From: Bdellovibrionales bacterium
Lineage (GTDB): Bacteria; Bdellovibrionota; Bdellovibrionia; Bdellovibrionales; JAGQZY01
Length of the DNA stretch: 64,000 nt
Direction: 5' to 3'
NCBI GenBank assembly: GCA_019750295.1
Contig: JAIEOS010000007.1
Coordinates: 1 to 64,000 of the forward strand
In this document: in pieces, positions 20,001 to 29,541 of the stretch
Position numbering within the stretch: the stretch's first letter is position 1
Layout: the number at the start of each line of letters is the position of its first letter
Notes under the pieces: model-generated
Database searches by the model: none
The model's input: the letters and a program-made list of their open reading frames with translations, nothing else
Told to the model about the DNA's origin: nothing
Translations under genes and position numbers: made by a program

Positions 20001-20272
20001 GTTCCTTTAAGCCGCGTGCTCCCCAAAGTCGATTGAGAAACCAAAAAGGACAAATGACAATAGAGGCAGTTCTTCTTTTGGTGATTTTTGTGGGAATATT
20101 CCTAGTCACTCAAAGAATATTTAAAGAAAAAAATTATTTGTCGCAGATCGTTTCCGGACCCTGGTCCTATATGCGAGGAATGGTCGAAAGCGGAGTCTGG
20201 ATGGACGCCGAATCGGCCAGATCAAAACACCCCAACCGCTTCTCTCGTCGCGCTTCACCGAGGCCCAACTAA
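19997..20272 (+). CDS. Small pilin-like/TadE-like protein
   Basis: 91 residues from the ATG at 19997, which has GGGAGG at 19985-19990 and overlaps the peptidase stop (ATGA). Basic N terminus, then KGQMTIEAVLLLVIFVGIFLV: the Gly, Glu and hydrophobic helix fit a type IV pilin-like processing site with Gly followed by QMTIE. The rest is a short polar domain with an Arg/Pro-rich end. Probably a minor pseudopilin of the Tad machine. Confidence 0.75.
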   Translation: MSSFKPRAPQSRLRNQKGQMTIEAVLLLVIFVGIFLVTQRIFKEKNYLSQIVSGPWSYMRGMVESGVWMDAESARSKHPNRFSRRASPRPN

Positions 20273-20883
20273 TGAGACCAACGGGGACATATTCCAATAT
20301 TCTTAAAAATCAACGAGGATTGCTCACCCTCGACTTCATCTTTGCGACGCTGTTGATGTTTACTTTTTCTGCAATTCTTTTTGTATTTTGTATTACATTT
20401 ACCGCGGTCAATATAGTTCAGTACGCCACTTTTGCCAGTGCTCGAACTTACTTTGCCGCACATAAAAACGAAGATGAGCAACGCTCCTTGGCCGAAGCTA
20501 AATTTAAAACGCTGGTCCAAGATGCAAACGCACCCCTCGGCTCCATGTTTCGTAACGACTGGTTCGAACTCAGCGAATTCGCCATTAGCGACTTCACTAG
20601 TGAATTCAACGAAAACGCAGCTCAAGACAGTGATACTTTTGTCGGAGCGAGAGTGCGCCTCACCGCCCATGTATTAAAAATTAATGTTCCTCTTTTAGGC
20701 TCAACAAGCTCCGATGATTTGTCGACCTACGTCTCTTCCTATTTAATGCGTGAACCCACCGAGGAAGAATGCGAACAGTTCGTGAATCAAAGATTTACTA
20801 ATATACAAAATTTAAAGGCCGGCTTCGCCGATGGAAATGTCCAACCCGGAACTTACCTGCCGATGATGGATGACGGATGTTAA
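20272..20883 (+). CDS. TadE-like minor pilin protein
   Basis: 203 residues. Starts in the stop of the previous gene. N-terminal RGLLTLDFIFATLLMFTF matches the pilin-like pattern with an acidic residue (Asp) near position +5 after Gly. A membrane helix to about residue 48 is followed by an exported domain of about 150 residues with two Cys near positions 164 and 203. A TadE/TadG-like role as a processed pseudopilin is likely from position and architecture; sequence identity to TadE is not certain. Confidence 0.72.
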   Translation: MRPTGTYSNILKNQRGLLTLDFIFATLLMFTFSAILFVFCITFTAVNIVQYATFASARTYFAAHKNEDEQRSLAEAKFKTLVQDANAPLGSMFRNDWFELSEFAISDFTSEFNENAAQDSDTFVGARVRLTAHVLKINVPLLGSTSSDDLSTYVSSYLMREPTEEECEQFVNQRFTNIQNLKAGFADGNVQPGTYLPMMDDGC

Positions 20884-20884
20884 A

Positions 20885-21364
20885 ATGAAAACGATGTTTA
20901 GAAACCGAAAAAAACAAAAAGGTATGGCCGTGATCGAGTCGATCTCGCTTGTCATTATCTTTTTGACTTTATTTTGGTATAGCATTGGTTTTTGGGGTGT
21001 GATTCACACGGCGATCCTTCATTCGATCGCGGCTCGCAATTATACTTTCGAGATTTTTCGCCATCGCACTCATCTCTGGCATTTTCGAACAAACGCTCCG
21101 AGTGACTTGCGCTATCACGCCGTCGGGGCCCGTTTGCACGGTGCCAATACTGACGCCACTAGCGGTGGTGATGCCAACCAGTATGCGACGGAACGAAGAA
21201 TTGCCATGTTTACAGAAATCGAAGACGTCGGTCGATCCAGCAATGAACATAACAATGCTCGAAGCACCATCGCACCCGGAGAAAGAAACACGAGTCTTTC
21301 GCTCGATCCGGTGTGGATCATGGTTCAATACGGAATTTGCCTAACGGCACAGTGTGGGGATTAA
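20885..21364 (+). CDS. Third TadE/TadG-like pilin-like protein
   Basis: 159 residues from the ATG at 20885, which lies just after the upstream stop (an in-frame ATG at 20870 is the alternative). Basic start, then KGMAVIESISLVIIFLTLFW, again Gly followed by a helix with Glu near +5. The external part is rich in His, Arg and Asn and ends with a Cys-x4-Cys pair. Third single-helix pilin-like protein in a row, so a minor pilin set is likely. Confidence 0.7.
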   Translation: MKTMFRNRKKQKGMAVIESISLVIIFLTLFWYSIGFWGVIHTAILHSIAARNYTFEIFRHRTHLWHFRTNAPSDLRYHAVGARLHGANTDATSGGDANQYATERRIAMFTEIEDVGRSSNEHNNARSTIAPGERNTSLSLDPVWIMVQYGICLTAQCGD

Positions 21365-21365
21365 T

Positions 21366-22238
21366 ATGCAGAATAATGAAACCAAAACATTATGGATCTC
21401 GGTTTTCGCAGCGCTTTTTGCGGTTTTCCTCCTTTACAGTTGGTCGCAAGAAAAGACGGCAGCGATGCATAAAAAATTCGGCTCAAAAGTGCAAGTGGTC
21501 GTCGCCTCCAAAGATATCGATGAAATGCAAATCTTGGACGAATCATTTTTAGAAATTACCGATGTCCCCACGGACTTTAAACAGCCCTCGGCTTTACAGA
21601 ATCCTGAGCTTGCTATCGGTCAATTGGCCTTAGCCCCGATTAAAAAAGGGGAACAGATTCTAAATACGAAAATTATCCAACCCGGAAAAGATACCGGACT
21701 TTCGATGCAAGTGACTCCCGGAAAACGAGCCACTTCAATCTCTGTCGACGACCTGCGGGGAGTTTCGAAGTTGATTAAACCAGGAGACCGAGTTGATCTC
21801 TTAGTTGCGGTCGATAGTGGGCAAGGTGCAGACAAAAAACGAGAAATTATAACTCTCATGCAAGACGTGACCGTCCTCGCCACTGGCACTAATATTGTTG
21901 ATACCGTTCCCGTGCAAATCGAAGAAGACGGCAAAGAAGGTCAGTATATCGTTACCAATCTTCGTCGCATGAACGCGTTTAGTACTATAACCGTAGAGGC
22001 TTCGCCCACGGAAGTCCAAAAATTAACATACATTTCAGCAACAAATCCAGGGTCGATTTTTATATCACTTCGCAATCCCAACGATCGATATATTAATCCA
22101 TTAAAAACAACAGACGCTGATGATGTGCTTGGTAAAATTAAGGCTCCGAGACTTCCCGCACAAGAGCCAGTTAAGCCGGCTCCTCCACCTGCACCCGTTG
22201 CCGCACCTAAGAAAACTGGGCCTTATGAAGAACTTTAA
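21366..22238 (+). CDS. cpaB: Flp pilus assembly protein CpaB/RcpC
   Basis: 290 residues from the ATG at 21366, which has GTGGGGA upstream; an in-frame ATG at 21354 is also possible. One N-terminal membrane helix (about 9-26), then a SAF domain (VVVASKDIDEMQILDESFLE) and the RcpC-type region (TPGKRATSISVDDLRGVSKLIKPGDRVDLLV), followed by a Pro-rich tail. A periplasmic partner of the secretin in Tad systems, directly before the secretin gene. Confidence 0.9.
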   Translation: MQNNETKTLWISVFAALFAVFLLYSWSQEKTAAMHKKFGSKVQVVVASKDIDEMQILDESFLEITDVPTDFKQPSALQNPELAIGQLALAPIKKGEQILNTKIIQPGKDTGLSMQVTPGKRATSISVDDLRGVSKLIKPGDRVDLLVAVDSGQGADKKREIITLMQDVTVLATGTNIVDTVPVQIEEDGKEGQYIVTNLRRMNAFSTITVEASPTEVQKLTYISATNPGSIFISLRNPNDRYINPLKTTDADDVLGKIKAPRLPAQEPVKPAPPPAPVAAPKKTGPYEEL

Positions 22239-22247
22239 GAGGTATTT

Positions 22248-23717
22248 ATGAAACTGATATTACTGTTACTCGCATGTAGTATCTCATGGCAGATGGCTTC
22301 GGCCCAGGATGAAAAAACTCCTGGAGCAAAGTATTTGATTCTCTACAAGGGGATCGAGCACGAGGAGACATTGTCGACGATCCCCGCGAATGCGGAATTC
22401 AGAGGCGATTTTAAAGGTGTCACTAAAGCTGGTATTGCCCGTGAATATCAAAAGATCCTCTTTACCCCGACAACGCCGGGAATCGGAACGATGTCGATTC
22501 ACGATAAAAAAGGGTCTAAGGTTTTTGAATTTCGTATTGAAGTTCGCGAAACAAATCTCACTCGCATCGTGAGAGAAATTCGTCAGCTATTAAACGAGAT
22601 CGAAGGAATCAGTATTAAAATTGTCAATAACCGCGTCGTTGTTGATGGTAAAGTTATTCATCCCGAAGATCTCAATCGTATCGTTGCCGTTCTTAAGCAG
22701 TACGGGGATCAAGCGGCCTCACTCGTCGAGGTGAGTCCTTTTGCTCAACAAAAAATTGCGGAAATTATCGAGCGCGAAATTAATAACCCTGACGTTCAGG
22801 TGCGCGCGCGGAATCAGAAGTATATCCTCTCTGGAGAAGTCGGCAGTAACTTCGAAAAGGATCAGGCCGAGCTGATTGCTCGAACTTACGTCCCACCACC
22901 TGTGAGCGGCGAGGCCGAAAATCAAGACATTATTAAAAAACGGAAAGAGGAATCAGTAATTAACCTGATCAATACGCGGGCGCCGGCAGAGAAGCCACCG
23001 AAGAAGTTGATTCAATTAGTTCTGCACTACGTAGAATTAAATAAAGATTACTCAAACAGTTCTCGCTTTCAATGGACACCTGGTATTTCTGACGAAAGTA
23101 CTTTAGCGTTCACACGCGATAGTCGTCAGCCCAGTGGTATCGTTGCGACGATTACCGGTACGGTTTCGAATTTGATTCCGAAACTCAATTGGGCCAAGGC
23201 CCATGGTTTGGCTCGCATTCTGACGAGCACTAACGTTATTACCGAAGAAGACAACGTCGGTACAATCAATCAAACAACAACTATACCGACCACCATTGTG
23301 AACCAGGAGGGCGCCGTTGTTCCGGGACCTCCGGCCTCCATTTCTCTAAACTCAGCCATTAAACCCACCATCGAAAACGCGAGAACGGACTTAATTAAAC
23401 TCGAAATGAATTTTACCATTGGAAGTTTAATTTCGATCACGGCTGCCGGGCCGATGACGTCTCAGGATCTCATCAAAACGATCGTCAGCGTCAGAAGTAG
23501 CGAAAGTGCCGCCGTCGGTGGATTGATCCGTAACAACCAAACCATGGACTATAACAAACTTCCAGACGGGGTTAAAAATCCGCTGTTCTCCTTCTACTCA
23601 TCGAAAGCCTTCCAAAAGAACCAGTCTCAGTTTGTGGTCTTCGTCACGCCAATTATTAAATCTTCGGCAAGCTCAGGAACCGAGAAGATCAAAGAAAAAT
23701 TCCGCGTGAATGATTAA
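22248..23717 (+). CDS. cpaC: Flp pilus secretin CpaC/RcpA
   Basis: 489 residues with a signal peptide (cut near Ala19). N-terminal pilus-specific domain (about 25-110), a BON-like region (about 115-200) and a C-terminal secretin domain (about 250-475) ending in the SAAVGGLIR and FVVFVTPII elements typical of type II/Tad secretins. Forms the outer-membrane ring through which the pilus leaves. A hairpin (23724-23746) and a 112-bp gap separate it from the ATPase gene. Confidence 0.92.
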   Translation: MKLILLLLACSISWQMASAQDEKTPGAKYLILYKGIEHEETLSTIPANAEFRGDFKGVTKAGIAREYQKILFTPTTPGIGTMSIHDKKGSKVFEFRIEVRETNLTRIVREIRQLLNEIEGISIKIVNNRVVVDGKVIHPEDLNRIVAVLKQYGDQAASLVEVSPFAQQKIAEIIEREINNPDVQVRARNQKYILSGEVGSNFEKDQAELIARTYVPPPVSGEAENQDIIKKRKEESVINLINTRAPAEKPPKKLIQLVLHYVELNKDYSNSSRFQWTPGISDESTLAFTRDSRQPSGIVATITGTVSNLIPKLNWAKAHGLARILTSTNVITEEDNVGTINQTTTIPTTIVNQEGAVVPGPPASISLNSAIKPTIENARTDLIKLEMNFTIGSLISITAAGPMTSQDLIKTIVSVRSSESAAVGGLIRNNQTMDYNKLPDGVKNPLFSFYSSKAFQKNQSQFVVFVTPIIKSSASSGTEKIKEKFRVND

Positions 23718-23723
23718 ACCATC

Positions 23724-23746
23724 AGGTCTTACGTCGTGTAGGACCT
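23724..23746 (+). other. Hairpin between the secretin and ATPase genes
   Basis: AGGTCTTAC and GTAGGACCT form a 9-bp stem with one T-G wobble and a 5-nt loop, 7 bp after the secretin stop. A T-run occurs only about 17 nt later (around 23762), so it may act as an attenuator or RNA-stability element rather than a full terminator. Confidence 0.45.
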
Positions 23747-23829
23747 GCGCATTCGGACCTCTTTTTAACCATCTCGACTATACATTTTGAGCGAATTTTC
23801 CGATAAAAAAACAGGGGAAATTCGCAAAC

Positions 23830-26070
23830 ATGTCATTTAATACAAATTGTACGATCATTGCGGTAGTTGGTGGTAAAGGCGGAACAGGTAAAAGTGTTTT
23901 TGCCGCGAACTTTGCAATAAAAATCGGGATGGAATTAAAAACCCCCACACTCCTTATTGATGCCGATCAAAAATCCTGTGGGGATCAAAATTTTATCACT
24001 GGCCTCACCGATCCTAAAACTCTTGATCAGCTTTGTAATTTTAACGGAAGTATCATCGCCAAGAATCTTCCCCAAATCTGCGCGATTCACCCCAAAGCTC
24101 CTTTACATTACATCGCCGCTGTCAAAGGACCTGGGCAAATCCTTTCGGTATCCTCTGCTATCGTTATCAAGCAGCTGGCGCAACTCTCTCACCTTTATAA
24201 GTTTATCGTCATCGATCTGGGAAATGATTTCGATGATCTTCAGAATAAACTGTTGGAGATTTCTTCTGCCGTGCTGGTTGTGACTACTCCTGAGATTTTG
24301 ACGATCAACCAGACTCTTCGAGTGATCAACGAGTTGCGATCGGCGACAATACCCTTCGACATGATTCAGATTGTTTTAAATAAAGCGAGTAGTTTGGGTA
24401 TTGCCCCACAAAGCATCGAACAATCTTTACGTAAACCATTACTGGGAGTTATTCCCCAGGACGACATTACAACCTCCGCAGCGCTGAAGCGATCCGAACC
24501 ATTTATGATATCGGCGCCGCAGACACCCATCGCCAATGCCTACACCGAAATTCTTCGAAAATTGACCGGGGGCATTTTACAGAATCTGAAAAATTTGAAT
24601 CGAACACAAAAATCAGCTTTCGATAAAACGGAGCCATCAGCCCCGGGAACCGAAAAGAAAGATGAGGTCTCACCAAGGACTCACCTTAAGATGTTGATCC
24701 ATCGCAGACTCATTAAAGAATTTGAATCGATGAATAAGAACATCGAGGAAGAAATTAAGGACCCCGAAAAAAAGAAAAAACTTGAGTCGGACGTTCGTTT
24801 GGCGATTGCAAAAATTATGGAGCAAGAAGGTTCAGGACTTTCGACTTCAGATCGCAAACAAATTACTGAAGAGGTTCTCGATGAAGCTTTAGGTCTTGGA
24901 CCGCTCGAAGCTTTACTCGCAGACAAAGACATTTCCGAGATCATGGTGAATGGTTTCGGAAATATCTTCTTTGAGAAAAAAGGACTTATCAATCGCAGTA
25001 GCATCACGTTTACCGCCAACCAGCAACTTCATAACATCATTCAACGTATCGTTATGCCCCTCGGCCGCCAGATCAATAGCAAAACGCCGTTTGTGGATGC
25101 TCGCCTTCCCGATGGAAGCCGGGTGCACGCCATTATTGAACCCCTCGCGATTGATGGACCAGCTCTAACCATTCGAAAATTCAAAAAAGATGCATTTGGC
25201 GAAGAACAGTATATTCAATATGGATCTTCAACTCGTCAGATGATGGTTTTTTTAAAACTCGCCGTGGAATACGGCTGCAATATCATCATTTCTGGCGGTA
25301 CTGGTTCTGGTAAAACAACTTTACTCAACTGTATGTCGTCCTTTATTCCTTCAAAAGAGCGAATCATTACGGTGGAAGACGCCGCCGAATTACAGTTGCG
25401 GCAACAACACGTGGTTCGATTAGAAACTCGTCCCGCAAACTCCGAGGGCGCACCTGCAGTGACGATTCGTGATCTCGTGCGGAACACTCTCCGTATGCGA
25501 CCTGATCGAATTGTGGTGGGAGAATGCCGTGATGGTGCGGCGCTCGACATGTTGGCCGCTATGAGTACCGGTCACGATGGCTCAATGACCACCGTCCACG
25601 CCAATAATCCTCGGGAGGCCGTCTCCCGTCTAGAAACTCTTTGTTTAATGGCGGGCATGGATCTACCGGTTCGAGCGATTCGAGAGCAGATTGCATCGGC
25701 TGTGGATATTATTGTGCAGATCTCTCGTTTATCAGATGGAACTCGTAAAATTATCGATATCTCCGAGATCCAAGGCCTACAGGGTGATACCGTCACAATT
25801 CTCCCTGTGTTTCAATTTAAAGAAACGGGAATTAATCCAAAGACGGACAAAATCGAAGGTCAGTATTACTCGGAAGGTTTAATTCCGAAATTCATCGAAG
25901 AGCTTCGCCAAAAAGGTGTGGAAATTCCTACGGACATCTTTAGTAATGATGATCCCAAAAACGCCCCCGGAAATTCTCCAGCTCCAGTGAAGAATAATGT
26001 CGCTAAACCGAGCTTTTCCGTAAAAAAAGTTCCGGGTGGGAGCGGCACGGGTACGGGAGGTAAAACTTGA
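23830..26070 (+). CDS. CpaE/TadZ-CpaF/TadA fusion ATPase of the Tad pilus
   Basis: 746 residues combining two proteins that are usually separate. Residues about 8-250 form a ParA/MinD-like domain with deviant Walker A GKGGTGKS (15-22) and LLIDAD at 41-46, as in TadZ/CpaE, which places the machine in the cell. Residues about 285-700 are a CpaF/TadA secretion ATPase: [16 protein letters not shown], Walker [10 protein letters not shown] (489-497), VEDAAEL, Walker B-type [11 protein letters not shown], and [14 protein letters not shown]. The tail (about 705-746) is Pro/Gly/Lys-rich. Both nucleotide sites look intact. No internal stop or restart is seen at the joint (about 250-285). Overlaps tadB by four bases. 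Confidence 0.92.
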   Translation: MSFNTNCTIIAVVGGKGGTGKSVFAANFAIKIGMELKTPTLLIDADQKSCGDQNFITGLTDPKTLDQLCNFNGSIIAKNLPQICAIHPKAPLHYIAAVKGPGQILSVSSAIVIKQLAQLSHLYKFIVIDLGNDFDDLQNKLLEISSAVLVVTTPEILTINQTLRVINELRSATIPFDMIQIVLNKASSLGIAPQSIEQSLRKPLLGVIPQDDITTSAALKRSEPFMISAPQTPIANAYTEILRKLTGGILQNLKNLNRTQKSAFDKTEPSAPGTEKKDEVSPRTHLKMLIHRRLIKEFESMNKNIEEEIKDPEKKKKLESDVRLAIAKIMEQEGSGLSTSDRKQITEEVLDEALGLGPLEALLADKDISEIMVNGFGNIFFEKKGLINRSSITFTANQQLHNIIQRIVMPLGRQINSKTPFVDARLPDGSRVHAIIEPLAIDGPALTIRKFKKDAFGEEQYIQYGSSTRQMMVFLKLAVEYGCNIIISGGTGSGKTTLLNCMSSFIPSKERIITVEDAAELQLRQQHVVRLETRPANSEGAPAVTIRDLVRNTLRMRPDRIVVGECRDGAALDMLAAMSTGHDGSMTTVHANNPREAVSRLETLCLMAGMDLPVRAIREQIASAVDIIVQISRLSDGTRKIIDISEIQGLQGDTVTILPVFQFKETGINPKTDKIEGQYYSEGLIPKFIEELRQKGVEIPTDIFSNDDPKNAPGNSPAPVKNNVAKPSFSVKKVPGGSGTGTGGKT

Positions 26071-26954
26071 ACTCCCTCTACGCAATCATCACGCATCCCT
26101 TCTTTATGTATCCCGCCATATTCGCGATTGTTTTCGTCGTCGCTTATCTTAAAGCTGACGTCCTGATTCAATGGTTTTATAATAAAAGCATTGGTCAAAA
26201 AGATGAGATCGTAAAATACATGAAGCTCATGTTTGTAGAAGTGGACGAGCGGAAACTCACTATCGCACTTCTCTTAGGAAGCGTGGGACTAGGCGCGGCT
26301 CTGTTTGTTCTTCTCTGGCCCAATATTATCCTTGGTGCAATCTTTGGTGGCATTTTTATGATGATGGGCTGGACCGTCCCCAAATTTATTTTTAAAGAAC
26401 TGTATGAACGACGATGCAACAAGTTCGTCGATCAGATGGTGGATGGCACAACGATTCTCGCCAACGGCGTTAAATCGGGCCTCAGTTTAAATCAAGCCAT
26501 GAATCGTGTTGTGAAGAATCTCACAAATCCAATTAGTCAAGAATTCCAAAAAGTTCTCGATCAAAACTCATTGGGCCAAAAGCTCGAAGAGGGATTGGAC
26601 GACCTTGCGGTTCGCATTCCCCGCCCAGATGTACAAATGTTTGTGACTGCGGTGAATATTCTCAACTCGACCGGCGGCAATATGTCTGAAACATTCCAAA
26701 CAATTAATTATACGATTCGCGAAAGACAAAAGGTCGAAAAGAAAATCGAAGCTTTGACGGCTCAAGGGATGATGCAAGGGATAATTATCAGTCTAGTTCC
26801 TTTTGTCCTTCTCATCATGTTCTATATGTTTGATCCTAATTACGTTAAACCGCTTTTTACAACCACCGTAGGTTGGATCTTTGTTATTGTTGTTCTTGGC
26901 TTGCAGGTGATCGGTGGACTTTTAATCAGAAAAATTGTTAACATCAAGGTGTAG
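26067..26954 (+). CDS. tadB: TadB-like pilus platform protein
   Basis: 295 residues. Start is TTG at 26067 with GGGAGG at 26055-26060, overlapping the ATPase stop. Type II secretion F-domain membrane protein: hydrophobic segments near 10-28, 66-80, 84-104, 238-256 and 265-288, with the cytoplasmic F domain between (VDQMVDGTTILANGVKSGLS, then LNSTGGNMSETF). Forms the inner-membrane platform on which CpaF works. Most Tad loci carry a second paralogue, TadC; none follows here. Confidence 0.88.
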   Translation: MNSLYAIITHPFFMYPAIFAIVFVVAYLKADVLIQWFYNKSIGQKDEIVKYMKLMFVEVDERKLTIALLLGSVGLGAALFVLLWPNIILGAIFGGIFMMMGWTVPKFIFKELYERRCNKFVDQMVDGTTILANGVKSGLSLNQAMNRVVKNLTNPISQEFQKVLDQNSLGQKLEEGLDDLAVRIPRPDVQMFVTAVNILNSTGGNMSETFQTINYTIRERQKVEKKIEALTAQGMMQGIIISLVPFVLLIMFYMFDPNYVKPLFTTTVGWIFVIVVLGLQVIGGLLIRKIVNIKV

Positions 26955-26958
26955 TAAT

Positions 26959-28635
26959 ATGAAAAAAATCTTCTTCGCTTTATTAATTTGGTCCTCTTCT
27001 TCCTCTGCGCTTGTCGACATGAAGAATGCGAATTTTTCTGATTACTGGGTCGATTTTTCTCTAGCTGGCTCTGGCTATGATCTAAAGATCGATCGCAAGT
27101 ACAGCAGTCGCTCATTGTTTTCTGGAATTTTTGGGTTTGGCTGGTGTTCCACCATCGAAAATCACCTGGATATCACTCTCGAGGGTAATCTTGTACTTCA
27201 AGATTGCGACGGAGGACTCAACGTCAGTTATTATCCGGCCAACTATAATACACAGCTTATTAATGATTCGGTCGATAAAATTATCGTGCTTCTAAAACGC
27301 AAAGATAATGAGAAACCGAAATCCCATTTTGAAGATCTCCGCGAGCGCTTAAGACAAGATCATAAACTGAGAACTCAACTCGCCGCCGAGGTCGGGTTTA
27401 AAATCACTCCCACAAAAAATACAGTTTTTCTAGCGAATGGCAAAGACGTAGATCGTATAACGTTTGATGGCGAAAGCTACGTTCGAACCATGCCCGATGG
27501 GGTGGTTCAAAAGTTCGACACCAAGGGAAGCTTGGTGACAATGACAGATCGGGCAAAAAACTGGATCAGAATTTCCTATACGAACAATCTTCCCAGCCAG
27601 ATTATCGACAACCAAAACCGAAAATTCACTTTTTCCTATACGCCTGAAGGTAAAGTAAAACAAATTTTTGCCCCCAGTAACTCCTCTATGACTTATAAAT
27701 TTTCAGGAGAGGATCTTGTGGGTGTGACTAACGCTTGGAAAAACTCATATATTTATGACTACGATCAAGGGCATAATCTTTCGAAAATCAGTTACCCCGA
27801 CGGAACCTACAAAGCCATTAGCTACATTGAATCCAAAGATTGGGTGAAGCAATTTCGTGATCGTGATGGATGTTTAGAAAGCTTTGAGTTTACAATGTCC
27901 CCGTCGGATCCCAAAAACCACTATTGGTCGACGGCTTCTAAGAACTGCAAAGGAAAAGTTGTGACCAAGAGCCGCTACGAATTTTGGTATCAATCGCGTC
28001 CGGATCGCGAAAAATACCTCAGTCGAGTCGTTACCGAAAGAAATAACGACATCGTTGATATTTCTTACCACCAAGATTTTGCCAAGCCGATCGCTATCCG
28101 CCATAATGCAAGCGTCATTACTCTACAGTACTACCCTAATGGACTTGTCAAAAGTAAAACAGTCAGCGGACCTGAGGCCCAAACTGCAGATCAGGAAAAG
28201 TACACCATCAGTTTCGACTACGATTCTGCCAATCGCATCACTGAAACAAATACCGAATCGTTTGCTAAAGGTGGCAAAAGCAATCACAAAAAGAAGACCG
28301 TCTATAAGTATGATGTCGCGGGTCGATTGGTTTCTGCAAAGAATTCCGACGGCCAATATGTGGATATCAAATACAATAGTTTAGGGCTTATCTCAGAAAT
28401 TTCTGACCAAGCCAAAAAAGAAATTTCTATTGAGTATGATCAAAAGACAATGCGTCCGTCGACAATCATTAGACCTTCTGTCGGATCTATCTCATTAACC
28501 TATGATGCCAAAGGTGAGATCGCTAAAATTAAAAATAAGGGCGGGCCCACGGTCACGGCACAAGTACGAACCACCTATAATAATTTTGTCGATATTGTTG
28601 GCCCGGTTACTTCGGAACTGAATCTGGTTCTGTAG
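26959..28635 (+). CDS. Secreted YD-repeat (Rhs-like) protein at the end of the Tad locus
   Basis: 558 residues from the ATG at 26959, 4 bp after the tadB stop. Signal peptide MKKIFFALLIWSSSSSA. The early region (FSDYWVDFSLAGSGYDLKIDRKYSSRSLFSGIFGFGW) matches the domain that precedes repeats in Rhs-type proteins. Several YD repeats follow (YDYDQGHNLSKISYPDG, YDSANRITET, YKYDVAGRLVSAKN). There is no variable toxin domain and no immunity gene, so it is not a typical Rhs toxin. Gene order suggests a surface or pilus-associated component; this is inference. Its last 29 bp overlap the opposite-strand gene at 28607. Confidence 0.82.
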   Translation: MKKIFFALLIWSSSSSALVDMKNANFSDYWVDFSLAGSGYDLKIDRKYSSRSLFSGIFGFGWCSTIENHLDITLEGNLVLQDCDGGLNVSYYPANYNTQLINDSVDKIIVLLKRKDNEKPKSHFEDLRERLRQDHKLRTQLAAEVGFKITPTKNTVFLANGKDVDRITFDGESYVRTMPDGVVQKFDTKGSLVTMTDRAKNWIRISYTNNLPSQIIDNQNRKFTFSYTPEGKVKQIFAPSNSSMTYKFSGEDLVGVTNAWKNSYIYDYDQGHNLSKISYPDGTYKAISYIESKDWVKQFRDRDGCLESFEFTMSPSDPKNHYWSTASKNCKGKVVTKSRYEFWYQSRPDREKYLSRVVTERNNDIVDISYHQDFAKPIAIRHNASVITLQYYPNGLVKSKTVSGPEAQTADQEKYTISFDYDSANRITETNTESFAKGGKSNHKKKTVYKYDVAGRLVSAKNSDGQYVDIKYNSLGLISEISDQAKKEISIEYDQKTMRPSTIIRPSVGSISLTYDAKGEIAKIKNKGGPTVTAQVRTTYNNFVDIVGPVTSELNLVL

Positions 28636-29011
28636 TTTCAGATTGCTTTTCGTTGGTGACAGCGTTTGCTTTTTCTAAACGCTGTTGCTGAACTTCCATC
28701 AAATTTTTTCTCAAATTTTCGAAATGTTCAGGTCCATTAAAGTCGCTCGCGGTGGCTCGTGATTCGGGAATGTAATTAGATTCGAGGCGCCAAGGCACTG
28801 GTGCAGGTTGCCCCGTGGCTTGCGCCACCATGGCTCTAACAAGATTCACCCCTCCAAGTCCCATGTCCGCTAACCAATGATGAGCTCTGGTTTCTCGCAG
28901 AGAGGATGTCAGTCGCGTTTCTACTGTTTGATTTTTGATCTTAAACTGCATACAGAAGACTAAAAAAACCGACATCACAAAGCATTTCAATACAAAAAAT
29001 AACTCAGCCAT
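28607..29011 (-). CDS. Single-helix membrane protein of unknown function
   Basis: 134 residues from the ATG at 29011, with AAGGAT upstream. It starts MAELFFVLKCFVMSVFLVFC, one N-terminal membrane helix, followed by an exported region with a Gly/Ala/Pro-rich middle and an acidic, Gln-rich C terminus. It overlaps the response regulator gene by 8 bp, so the two are coupled. Convergent with, and overlapping, the YD-repeat gene. Not recognised. Confidence 0.7.
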   Translation of the reverse strand: MAELFFVLKCFVMSVFLVFCMQFKIKNQTVETRLTSSLRETRAHHWLADMGLGGVNLVRAMVAQATGQPAPVPWRLESNYIPESRATASDFNGPEHFENLRKNLMEVQQQRLEKANAVTNEKQSETTEPDSVPK

Positions 29012-29384
29012 GGAGATCCTTTTTGGCCTTCGCCTCAACTTCGCGAACCGCGGCTACGAGATCTGAACCTTCAAACGGCTTAGCAATGTAGCAGTGATAA
29101 CTGATGGAATTATTTGTGTAAGCAATGGCGTCTTCATCTAAGGCAGATAGAATAATAAATTGAATGTGGGGGAAATGCGCTTGAACCTCATGAATCACTT
29201 CGACACCATTTTTACTGGGAAGAGCCATGTCCACAATCACGCAGTCGGGCTGTAGGGCAATAATTTGTTGGATAGCTTCGGCACCATCGTAGGTTTCGCC
29301 GACCACTTCGAATCCCGCATTGGTTAAATGATATCGGCACAAAATCCTTATAAACGCCGTATCGTCTACGATATAAACTTTCAT
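29004..29384 (-). CDS. Single-domain response regulator (CheY-like)
   Basis: 126 residues from the ATG at 29384 (AAGGTGG upstream; a GTG three codons earlier is possible). A receiver domain only: acidic pair in VYIVDD, phosphorylatable Asp in CVIVDMALPSKNG, Ser in ILSALD, and Lys in YIAKPF. No output domain, so it works by protein-protein contact. No kinase gene is linked. Next to the Tad locus, but on the opposite strand. Confidence 0.9.
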   Translation of the reverse strand: MKVYIVDDTAFIRILCRYHLTNAGFEVVGETYDGAEAIQQIIALQPDCVIVDMALPSKNGVEVIHEVQAHFPHIQFIILSALDEDAIAYTNNSISYHCYIAKPFEGSDLVAAVREVEAKAKKDLHG

Positions 29385-29541
29385 TTTAACCACCTTGATC
29401 CTCTTATTCTAAGGCATTTTTGCCTAGATTGTCCTCTCGACCCCGCACTCTCGTGGTCTCTCTAAAGATAATCTAGACGATATGATGGGTTTTTGGATGT
29501 TCTAGTAACTCTTTACGGTGAATTAAGGCAAAATTATAGAT

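Noticed and set aside
26959-28635. Rhs-type toxin with immunity gene
   Set aside because: YD repeats are present, but there is no PxxxxDPxGL-type cleavage motif, no distinct C-terminal toxin domain and no small gene downstream on the same strand.
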